A stretch of 64,000 bases of DNA, from positions 24,519,601 through 24,583,600 of the forward strand of contig JAYESD010000009.1 of the NCBI GenBank assembly GCA_036927565.1, read 5' to 3'. Position numbers and translations under genes: made by a program. The DNA is from Tuctoria greenei. Taxonomy: Eukaryota; Streptophyta; Magnoliopsida; Poales; Poaceae. The notes beneath the pieces are model-generated. The model did not search any database. It was given only the letters and a program-made list of their open reading frames with translations, and was not told the DNA's origin. Positions 20,795 to 30,617 of the stretch are shown piece by piece; the first letter of the stretch is position 1; every line of letters starts with the position of its first letter.

Positions 20795-22101
20795 GTCAAA
20801 CATGGGTTGGAGCGATGAGCGTCTCCATACCCACCAAAAGAGGCATGCACACCTTGAAGGAGGTGTGCATGATCGCTACCGAATTGGACCTCCTTATGAA
20901 GAAAATTGATGGACAAGGCAATGGTGAAGTATGCGGCAATGCCTATGCCTTAGACTCTCACATCACATGTAAATTTTTTGGCAACACGGGCCATATGGGC
21001 AATGACTGCCTAGAAACCCGTGAAGATGCCCTATACCTATCCAACCATGGAAACAACAATGGTTATCATCCAGGAGGTCAAGGGTGGGGCCAACCACGCC
21101 CATTCTTTCAAGGAGGGCACAACAACAATGGCAATAATAGAAATCAACCCAACTTGAGAGAACATGCCATTAGCCAGCTGAAGATAAATGATGCTCTATC
21201 CAAGAAGTTGCTGGCTAATGACAAGACCCAAGAAAGCATTAATGCCAAGACTGAAGGACTATCCTCAGCCTTCAAGAATCAATTGAGTTTCAACAAGATG
21301 TTGGAGACTCAGTTGGCTCAACTGGCAGCTGTTGTTCCTCCAATGGACAATGGCAAGATGCCAAGATAGCCTGAACCTCCCGCAGAAAGTGTCAATATGA
21401 TTTCTCTACAAGGAGGCAATTAGCTGAAGGACCCTTGGTTTCTTACAATCTCATGCTGAATTGGGGCATACCACTTTGGCAAGGCCCTTTCTGACCTTGG
21501 AGCAAGAGTGAGTGTGATGCCCAAGGTGGTTTTTGACCAGCTGAACTTAACGGAGCTTACTCCAACACCAATGTAGCTCAACCTGGTTGATTCTTCAGTC
21601 TGTTATCCGGCGGGTTTTGCCAAAGATGTTCTGATGAAAATCTGGAACTGCTTCATAACCGTGGATTTTTTGGTGCTAGACATGGAGGTCGAGAAGGATA
21701 CGCCGCACATTCTTGGGCACCCGTTCCTAAGCTCTGCGAAGGCTCGCATAGATGTGGGAGCTGGAGAAATCCACTTTCATATCAATGGCAAGGAGGAGAA
21801 GTTTAACTTACGCCCGAAGTTGGAGCAATGCTCCATGACCCGTATCAAGTATGGGCCAAATGTTAAACACATTCAAGAGGTCGAAATCACAACTCCAAAG
21901 GTGGACCCGCTCATTGCATTCATGAGGAAATTGATCGATGCGGAAAACCCGTCTTATCATCCACGCCGACACGCCAAAAAGACAGAGAAGGCTTGGCCTT
22001 CCCAAAAGCCCAAATCCAACAAGCAACCAAAGAAGGTATGGCAAAAGAAGCAAGACAAGCCGTCCGAGCCCATCCCTGTGGGCCCGGATGTCAAGAACTG
22101 A
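20795..22101 (+). pseudogene. Gag 3' half and aspartic protease of the Athila-like element
   Basis: Immediately right of the CACTA the sequence continues the gag (NMGWSDERL in the incoming frame, then a frameshift to GMHTLKEVCMIATELDLLMK). A CCHC-like knuckle follows (CKFFGNTGHMGNDC, first Cys at CKF), then an Asn/Gly-rich tail and coiled coil (DALSKKLLANDKTQESINAK). After stops at 21367 and several more, a retroviral-type protease appears: DLGARVSVMP (active site in the DLGA form common in this lineage), VDFLVLDMEVEKDTPHILGH and PFLSSAKARIDVGAGEIHF. A basic tail ends at 22101. The polyprotein stops here; no reverse transcriptase follows. Several stops sit where CAG is expected. Confidence 0.8.
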
Positions 22102-22811
22102 AGAAGAGGAATGTCCATCTCATCGGACGGTGGTGAGACCTAGCCAATAGGTTAAATTGGTAGTTATCCTTTATTTGATTTTTCTTTTCTTTTCTCTTCA
22201 TTTGATTTTTCCCCATTTAGTTTGATTTTCCCCCACTGCATATTTGATTTTCTTAGCAAGTATAGAATCTTGTATTCTCAACTATCATTTTTTATTTCTT
22301 TATTTTTCACAAAAAGAAAATTGTTGGGTTTTTGAAAAGAGAATTTTTATTTGGAAAATAATTTTTCTGAGTTGCAAAAGTGGTATTTCACCAACGCGCT
22401 GATTCCATAGCCGTTGGAGAGCCACATGCCAAAAGGGAGAACAGGGGGGCCCATCTGTCAGGTCGGTCGACCCCCCTGTTCGGCCGACATGGGGAAAGAG
22501 CCAATTTGGCTCTCTCTCTCTCCTTCAATGGCTACATTTGGTGCCCTAGTGACCGTCGGGGATTGCACACTATAAATGGTGGTCGTGAGGAGCTCTTGTC
22601 TTCACACTGCATACATCCCCAGAGTCACTCTTGCTCAAATTGTTTTTCTTGCTCTTCATTGAAGCACTCTTGCTCAAAATCCAATTCAAAAAGATTCGCT
22701 TTTGATTGCATTTACAATTTGCTTTCAAGTTCATCAAAGGAAAATTGTCGGGTTTTGTTTTCACTAACATCACCTCTTTCGAGTTTTTGCCTTGTTGTGT
22801 TTGTTGTGGCC
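22102..22811 (+). promoter_or_regulatory. Spacer with an LTR-like promoter module upstream of the ATHILA-type ORF
   Basis: After a T-rich tract, 22380-22620 resembles the element's own LTR promoter: an imperfect palindrome (GGTCGGTCGACCCCCC then TCGGCCGAC, 22461-22488) followed about 85 bp later by CACTATAAATGG (TATA at 22570-22577). The LTR at 25706-27240 has the same palindrome at 26046 and TATA at 26188; the LTR at 48075-49236 has them at 48348 and 48490. The spacing suggests an internal promoter for the downstream gene. Confidence 0.5.
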
Positions 22812-24358
22812 ATGAAAGGAATGAAAAGATTGTTTGGAAAGAGGAAGGAGGTTGCAAGCTCAAGCCATGGTGGAGACTCAAGTGCACGCCCCTCTTCTGT
22901 TGCTACACCAAGTTCACGGAGGAGGAGTGTAGGAGAGGACACCCCCATGGGTGAGAGGAGCAACCCTCACAAACTTCTTCACGACGACGACCTCGACATC
23001 CAAAGTGAAGTTGAAGATCAAGAACGCAAGCTCCTCCAAGATCATGAGTTTTCTCATACGAAAGCTTATGATCCGGATTTGATCTCCAAAATAGGTATGG
23101 ATTCTGAATTATTTTCCATTTGGCGTGCACTGGGATGGGAAAATTTTGCTCACATAGCGGAGAAAGGTTCACGCCTTCCCTCCATACAATTCCTTTGCGC
23201 ACTCAAGATAGAATTTGATGGTATTACTTTTTGATTATTTCAAAAAGAATACAACATCCTATGGAAAGAATTAAGTGAAATCCTAGGCTCCCATAAACGT
23301 TGTTTACTAGAATTAGACAATTTTTCTAAGTTTCACAAACAATGTTTTTGGCAAGATCTAACTGGTGAGGTCAGATGTAGTGCACCTAGGAATAGCCAGT
23401 TGCACAACCCCACTTTGCGCTTCATGCATAGATGGGTGGCTATGGCTATGTTCCCTAGAGGAGATGTAAGGATAGTGCGTGATGATAAGCTAAAAATTTT
23501 ATTTGCCATGATTAAAAAGATAAGAGTTGCTCCAGTTATTGCCATGATGACATAATGGTCAGATTACATTCCAAGGGTAAGGCCAATTGAATGCACTTCA
23601 TTGATTACCCGTATTGCTACTAGGGTAGGAGAACTTGAATATTCTTCATTTGAGTACATTGAAAATGAAAGAGAATAAATTGATGAAGAATATTTAGTGC
23701 AAGGGCATACCCTTAAGAATGATCAAGATGGCTCTTTGATATTTTATTATCCCGGCTTTGTCAATGAAATTCAGTTACCTAACCCAGATTATCATTTGTA
23801 CAAATGTCGGAGGCTAACCATTGTCCTACTTCCCATTGAGGAAGCCGGAAGGAGTAATGTCTCTGGCGGGGTAACTAGAAGCCGTACAAGGAGAGCGGCC
23901 ATGCCCCCGACAACCTCCACGGTCCATGAGTACGAAGAGGAAGAGAACCCAATGAGTGATTCACCCAGATGGACTCAATCTCCATCGTATGAGACCGAAG
24001 GTTCGTCTTGGCATGGATGGCCATGTGCTACATGGGAGACACCCCTATCCACTTCAAGCTCTAGCAGCTTGCCTCCAACATCTATGAAAAGATGTCATTC
24101 CACTTTGGCTAGAAGTCATTACGACTATAGCCAAGGAATAACGGACCTCTCTAGACGTATGGAGGAGTTTGAACTAAGTACGAGTGACATCTACAACACT
24201 CTCTAAGGGCATGTCCAAGGTACCCAAGACTGGCAACAACACATGGACGCTCAATTCATCAACCTCAATTCCACGCTACAAATACAACAAGCCCATCTCG
24301 TGGCATACTTCCGTCATCAAGGGTTCAACCCTCGACACGGAGGTGGGTGAAGAACAAG
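22812..24358 (+). pseudogene. ATHILA ORF-like protein (PF03078-like), several in-frame stops
   Basis: One frame from ATG 22812 (MKGMKRLFGKRKEVASSSHG), broken by TGA 23232, TAA 23553, TAA 23676 and TAA 24204. Recognisable stretches: DSELFSIWRALGWENFAHIA, STLRFMHRWVAM-like LRFMHRWVAMAMFPRGDVR, and WSDYIPRVRPIECTSLITRI, typical of the ATHILA ORF-1 family found downstream of pol in Athila elements. An acidic/Ser-rich segment (VHEYEEEENPMSDSPRWTQS) and a Gln-rich helical tail close the protein. Three of the four stops fit CAA to TAA or similar C-to-T changes. Function is unknown; an envelope-like origin has been proposed for ORFs in this position, but I see no signal peptide or membrane segment. 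Upstream extension of the frame to 22380 is rejected because it runs through promoter-like DNA. Confidence 0.6.
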
Positions 24359-24379
24359 CTTGGGGGAGGACCCCCACTT

Positions 24380-25688
24380 GAGGTAAATTGTATCAACCCC
24401 TTGCATATTTATTTTCCACATACCCATCATCCACCTTGCATTTTAAATATATATATATAGGATATATTTTATTTTCAAATAAAATAAAAGATGTGCGGTA
24501 AGAATGACTTGGAATTCAGATAGATGAAATGATGAATAGTTGCTCTGTTTTAATTTTCCTAAGTCCCTAGTTTACAACTTACTACTCTCAAAAATATTGC
24601 TCTCATTGGCCAGAATTGCTTTTGTCTTGATTCTGAAATTGTAGGTAGCAAAAGCTTAATCCATTCTATGTTGTTGTGAGATATGATATAGTAATAGGAC
24701 ATCTATTCCTAGTTTGATAGTGAATCTTAGATTTCCGGAGAAATTCTTAATATATTTAAGTTATCCTCATTTGATTGGAAATACTTACCAAAGCCATAAG
24801 GTACATTACATTAAGAGACCTTATGCATATGCTATTTGCTTTCACATTGAGCTCTGTCAAACTAGTATAGACCTATGTGAGATTTCTTTCATTACTTTCT
24901 GAATTCAAGACTTCACTTGCACATGCTATACTTCTACACTAGAAGTAAGAAAATTTCCATCATACCACCATTCCACAATAAAAAAGAGAAACTCCATATC
25001 ATTAATGCTTAGTGCTATCTCCAAAATTCATTGCACAAAAAGGGAGTACAATACATGGCTACAAGAAAAAGAAAAAGAAAATTCATGCTTACATCATAAG
25101 TATGAAAAAAAAGTAGCCATGTTTCATCCCTGCAAAATAAGAGAGTCCACTCAAAAAAGATGTCATCTCAAGATCCACATCCACTCCATTCCATAACACA
25201 TGCACAAGTCTTGAATCAAATTGTTTTGACCTGATTTCTCCTAATGCTTGCTCTATTGACTTAGCAATATTATGTGTTGCAAAAATGCCTACTATATTCC
25301 CTACCAAGCTCCACATACAATTCTTATGTAGATGAAGGATGAATTTAGGCATAATGCCTTGGTGAGAACATATTTCCACTACACAAAAAGGAGAGACTTG
25401 AAAGAATTAAATTGAGATACTTAAAATCTAAATTGAACTCTCCAGAATTTAAGTGGAACTTGATTTCTAAGGTATGTGTGCTCAATTTGCTGTTCTATCT
25501 TTCAACCACCCATGAATAGGAGATGGCATAGGCCCCATAATAACCTAAGATAGGTGAACTACCATGCCAATTTTGGCAATACTAGGTAGAGTATTTTGTT
25601 GTGCACGAGGTACTTTTGAAAAGTAGAACATAGTAGCAACTCCTGATCATCAACCTAAAGTCTTGACTTTGCTTGGGACGAGCAAAGG
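24380..25688 (+). other. 3' non-coding region of the Athila-like element
   Basis: About 1.3 kb of AT-rich DNA without a supportable gene. It has diverged counterparts in the second Athila-like element at 47100-48060 (shared words GCATATGC, TTTCACATTGAGCT, ATTGCACAAAAAG), so it is a family feature. Confidence 0.5.
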
Positions 25689-25705
25689 ATAAGCTTGGCG
25701 AAGTT
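25689..25705 (+). promoter_or_regulatory. Polypurine tract of the Athila-like element
   Basis: ATAAGCTTGGCGAAGTT directly precedes the LTR start TGTTGACGG. It is one base from the AAGCTTGGGGGAGTT form usual in the lineage. Confidence 0.6.
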
Positions 25706-27240
25706 TGTTGACGGCTTTTATATACCAATTTCACCCTTCAATATAACTCAATTATGTGATGGAATTGTCATTTCTTGCACACTTCACCTTTCTATTTACC
25801 CTTTTTCCACTTGTCCTGGGAGTAGTGCATGCAGGTATTCTATGCAGAAATGAAGTGAAACAAGGGGTTGGATCCTATAAAATATTATTAAAGCCAATCA
25901 AGCGACGCCACGTGGCACCACATGCATCAAATGTCTTACAAACAGAAGTATCCGAGGCCATCCAATGGTGTAGCACCAATATCAGTCAATGGGACCCACT
26001 TGTCAGTCACCTGGAGGAAGCACACCGCGAAAGGGGCCAAGACCAGGTCGACCGACCCCCCTAGTCGGCCGACAAGGTCCTAGCACCTTTCTGGGTCAAA
26101 CTCCACGTGTGGGCTCCTCCCGGCTTCAAGTGGTCATGGGTCACTGATTCGCGCACTTTTGGTGGCGGGAACCGACCCTTCTCGAAGCTATAAATAGGAC
26201 CCCTCACTTCAACACACACCACTTGAGTATTCATCCTTGTATTCACTACTCTCCATAGGTTTAGAGGAGTATAGGCTGTAGAGAGGAGAGTCTCTAGTCC
26301 ATAGTCCAAGTAGGAGAGGAGTAGAAGGAGTCTCTTCCCAATTGGGAAAGTTATGCCTTCCATATTCCTATTTGTATTTGTGACATTATTCATAATAAAG
26401 ATGTTATCTTTAGTCTTCATATGTTCATGTACTTGGATGAAGCGTTTCTTGTTTGATTGTGGATTCCATGTATGTGGTAGGAGTAGTATTTATGATTGTG
26501 CTATACCATGTTCATTACATTATCATAAACACTATAAACCTCCACTACAGTCTAATTAGCTATGATATGATTATGTTAACATGAATCACTTATGCTATGA
26601 ATTAACATTTGTTCAACGATGATTTAGTTCATTGCCTTAAGATGGCTTGTGCCTAGTCTCTTAAGGTAATTACTTAATATGCTAGCATGGTGCTAGGATA
26701 GAGAGTAGCGTTGAATGTCTTGTAGACCCATGGATTGAAAAGGTAGGCAGTAGGTGGTGACAGCCCTATCTGTCCTTTGTAATCATTCACGTTCGGCTAT
26801 GCCACAGGCTCTTGGCGGGAGTCTCCTAGTGTTGCTATGGGTAAACCCATGCCCGACGTGTTAATCCACTTAGCATCAGAATTCATAATTAACATGATCA
26901 TTAGTAACTAACTTAGGCTATGTATATGTACATTAGAAGCATAGGAGGAGTCTCTACCGAACTCTTAGCCAAATTCCTCTATTACCTCATTTATCCCCTT
27001 AGGATAGAATGCTCTTGTGTGTGTCACACTACCTCAACTTATCATTTAACCCATCCTTGCTAGAACCCTACCTAGACCAACCTAAGCCCTTTCCACTTGA
27101 TGATTGTTTTAATTCCATCTAGCCTTTCTTTGGGAAAATGTAAATGACAACCTTTGGGAATACTCTTTAAAGGGGAAATGCTACATCGATAGTTTCCGTG
27201 CGCTTGTGGATGTTCACTTGAGAATTAAAACCTGCCAACA
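25706..27240 (+). repeat. Full-length LTR of the Athila-like element
   Basis: 1,535 bp, opening TGTTG and closing CAACA. It holds the palindrome at 26046-26073, a TATA box (GCTATAAATAGG, 26188) and a CA-rich leader after it. The last 130 bp match the truncated 5' LTR at 4277-4405. The base after 27240 begins a primer-site sequence instead of a target duplication. Confidence 0.8.
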
Positions 27241-27296
27241 AGCATTTCTGGCACCACTGCTACGGATGAAATGTTAGTAGTGCGTAGGAAATATCA
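27241..27296 (+). other. Extra Athila 5' leader directly after the LTR
   Basis: AGCATTTCTGGCACCACTGC and TTAGTAGTGCGTAGGAAATA align with 4406-4461, the leader after the 5' LTR. So the LTR at 25706-27240 also serves, or served, as the 5' LTR of a second copy. The match ends at 27296 where minus-strand element B begins. Confidence 0.75.
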
Positions 27297-28461
27297 AGAC
27301 TTGCCACGAACAAGATTATGCGGTCCACGGTTGCCTTGTGGCACTCCTCCATTCAGTCTTGGGTTTTGTCTTGGAGCATTGTTTCCCTAACCAAGGCCTG
27401 ACTTAGGACATTGAGATGTGAAGTGTCCTACCTCACCACAAGTATAGCAAGACCTTGCTGCACCGGAATTGTTTAGACGAGCTTGGTTTTTAGCATTTGC
27501 AAGGAAATTAGCACGGGCGCAGGATGCATTGGAAGGTGAGGTGCTTGCATAGCAGGGTGTTGCTGCGTGGGCTGAGGCTGAGCTGGGCGTGGTGGAATAG
27601 CAGCACCATATGCAGGAGCAGAGGGGTTGTAGTATGGCGCATTTGATGGTGCAAAGCGGGGGCGAACATTACTTCCTTGTGGCTGTCCTTGATATAGTGC
27701 CTTCCTCTTATTGTCTTGCTCAATCACGAACCTTGTTCTCAACCACAATAGCTTTGCCCATAAGCTTCTGGAAATTTGCATAATCACAGTTGAGCAATTG
27801 GACTTGAATCTCATTGTTAAGGCCCCTGATGAATAAATACTGCTTGCGGCTGTACCGATTAACATCCTCCGGAGCATACCTTGAGTTGAGTGAATTTATT
27901 TAGATACTCACTCAAACTTGACTTCCCCTGCCATAGGTTCTCAAATTCCTGCCTCTTCAAGATCATTACACCTTCAGGCACAAAATGGGAATGGAACCTC
28001 TCCTTAAATTCAGCCCAAGTGATCCCCTCTTGATTTTAATGAGCGTTGCAAAGCGAATCCCACCAATCTGCAGCTGCTCCAACTAGTTGATATGAAGCAA
28101 AGAGAACCTTCTCCTTGTCATTGCATTGGACAGTAGCGAGCTTCTTCTCCTGGGATTTCAGCCAATCATTGGCTTCCATAGGATTAGTGGCTTGAGCGAA
28201 GGTAGGTGGCCTAGTCCTCATAAACTCTCTCAGTCTGTTATGAGGCGGTGGGGGTGGCGATGGTGGAGGCATGTGGGGCTGATTTTGATGATTGGCTTGC
28301 AGCTGTCCTAAGGTCTACATCACGGTCTGCATAAGTTGATTATGCATAGCTAACAACTGTTGAAGGTTGACAACCTCAGGTCTAGGTCCATTATTATTCT
28401 GAGGTGCTCCATTGTTCTCCTCATTCTCATTGGCATCCATCTGGTTACGTGTCCTCGACAT
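27297..28461 (-). pseudogene. Gag of element B
   Basis: Starts at ATG 28461 (MSRTRNQMDANENEENNG). The capsid domain includes FMRTRPPTFAQATNPMEAND, VLFASYQLVGAAADWWDSLC and MILKRQEFENL. Several stops and frameshifts follow (after VMQTVM-like NQLMQTVM, after CNAH, after KVCSGGC). Near the end a CCHC knuckle is intact: CYTCGEVGHFTSQC. Protein truncated at 27297. It is closely similar to the gag at 57428. Confidence 0.8.
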
Positions 28462-28724
28462 CTAAAGGAAAGAGTAAGAGATAGAAGGATTTAGAAAATG
28501 TCCCCAACTATATGCATCAATGGATATGAACTAAGCAACTACCTATAATAGCCTATATGGATGTGGCAAGCACTAAAGCATCCCACAATCCTCTAGTAAG
28601 CACACAAGTATACAAGCAACATTACATAGAAGTTAGCACACCAAACAGTCCACTGTTCTTCTTGAGTGCTTCTATGTGCTCTAAAGTGTCTATTCTATCT
28701 AGGTTGCGTCCTATGGTCAACCTA

Positions 28725-28736
28725 GCTCTGATACCA
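28725..28736 (-). promoter_or_regulatory. tRNA-Met primer-binding site of element B
   Basis: The minus strand reads TGGTATCAGAGC, two bases after the LTR end GGGTGTCACA. It is the complement of the initiator tRNA-Met 3' end, standard for Del/Tekay elements. Confidence 0.85.
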
Positions 28737-28739
28737 ATT

Positions 28740-30617
28740 TGTGACACCCGATTTTGAAAATGAACCAAGTGTGATGCATATGTGTGTTCAGGGTGTTCAA
28801 CACACATACACGAGTGCATTCCAAAGATATACAGATAATTACCACAGCACACGTTAATTAAGAAGGTACTTTTATTATGATATTCAAATAATCCTAAAAT
28901 TAAAACTATAATGATTATTAAGGATAATACTACTGCAGCGAAAATAGTCTAATTAAGCAAACTAAGCAGATAAGGTAGCACGGCTCCAAGCAACACCACA
29001 GGCAAGTCGATGGCAGCACACAACCTAGTACTCCGCATTATCCTTAGGAATCTCCCAAACGTCACCTGAAACTATTGGTGGGGGGATTGCAAGGGTGGGT
29101 ACATGTCGTACTCAGCAAGTGTGGGAAAGTATGACATATAGATTAAACAAGGGATTGATAATAGGTAATGGCTAATTGCTGAAAAGTACATTTAAAACAT
29201 GTAAAAGCATCATACTATGCCTATGTGAAGTAATCCCATCATATCCCACATAATTAATTATCCATGCGTGTACCAGATTATTACCATAATCATCATCCAT
29301 GTCCATTTATCATAACTCAATCCATAACCATAACCATAACCAACCATCCCAAATCCCAAGTTCCCTCAAATCATGTAGGTCATCCAGGTCCTCTTAACTT
29401 GGAGCGCGGCTATCATGATAGTTTTTAACACTCCACAAAGGTTGTACGACTTTACCCACAAGTTTGTGATTTCATCACCCGTCGACGACTAAAGGAAACC
29501 TCCCTTATGCCAATTACACTTCCTTAGGTGTATGGCCAAGAGATCACAAAATAGCCCCAGCATATCCAGACCTACTAAGGTTTCACCGGTGGTGATGCCT
29601 CCAACTGAGCACATCCAACCAAGGGTGCCCTCTTGTGCCGTTCGGATCCTAGAGCAGTCCCGTCACTATTGCAAACCCAACCGACTCCCATTCCCTGCTC
29701 TGCCAAATGATCTGAATCAATGCTGACAATACACCTAATTAATTGTTTAAGCCGCACCCATACTTGGCCCTGTGGTGGCACTGTAATTCTGGCCTATTCT
29801 CGCATGAACCGGTCCTCAGATCCAAGGCAAGCAAACCACCATATCATCCAACCCATTCCACAAACCATTCTTTCTCAGATCTCCCAAGTCCCATATTACC
29901 AATTAACCATATTCATCAATTCTCATCATTCATAAGTGCATTAATTCACAATTGAGACATTTAGTTGTTTTCCCATACCAATTAATTAGAGCGAAGCAAA
30001 AGGGTAAAATACCCTTTCCGACTCTCTACAATATGTTCCAAGCGACGAGGGTGGTCAAACAAGTCTAGTAAACATCTATAAATGGGTTTCCCATCAATTT
30101 GACACAAGCATGTAGTTTTGCAAACAAAACATTTAAAAATAGGATCAAAATGATCAAGGACACTTGCCTTGCTCCGACGGATAGGGTTGCTCAAGTGCTT
30201 CGAAGTCTTGGTTCTGGAAATCCTCGTATACAGCCTCTTGAGCACGTCCCTCTACTCGTGATCACACACATTCAACAATACACATACGAATCAACACAAT
30301 GCACACATATTAATCAATATGTGATGACATGAATGCATGCAAAGTTTGATTATTAATTATCTAAGGTTGTTTATTAATTAGATGCGACTAGTTCATATGT
30401 GTTCATGCGAGTTTATGGGAGGTTTTAGCCATAACTAAGGTTGCAGAAACAAAATAGATGTAGATGCAATTACGATTCAATTCCGGGTATTAGATCTATT
30501 ACAACGCAAAAAATTGCCTTGGAAAACGTATCCTACCGTAGGTGCAGCGGCTTCAAAGGTCGCGGTACGAAGGCGTAGCGTAGATGAAGTAGACGGTGCA
30601 GCGATCCTCCGGCGGCA
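28740..30617 (-). repeat. 5' LTR of element B, proximal part
   Basis: Homologous along its length to the LTRs of element C (for example ACACTTGCTGAGTACGACAT, GAGCAAGGCAAGTGTCCTTG on the minus strand). It is interrupted at 30617 by element A, and the other part resumes at 45596. The CGGCA at 30613-30617 is repeated at 45596-45600. Confidence 0.8.

Larger units (their letters stand above)
4277..27240 (+). mobile_element. Athila-like gypsy element lacking RT/integrase, split by a CACTA insertion
   Basis: Order on the plus strand: last ~130 bp of an LTR (4277-4405), primer-site region, gag (4598-5342 and 20795 on), protease (to 22101), a promoter-like spacer, an ATHILA-ORF-like gene (22812-24358), a long spacer, a polypurine tract and a full LTR (25706-27240) opening TGTTG and closing CAACA. 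The two LTR ends share the same ~130-bp terminal sequence with about a dozen differences. No reverse transcriptase, RNase H or integrase motif lies between protease and LTR, so the copy is non-autonomous. With the CACTA removed it is about 7.5 kb. Its 5' LTR is truncated against Tat-1. Confidence 0.75.

Noticed and set aside
22380..22811. An N-terminal extension of the ATHILA-type ORF
   Set aside because: The frame runs through a TATA box and LTR-like promoter sequence. The ATG at 22812 begins the recognisable protein.
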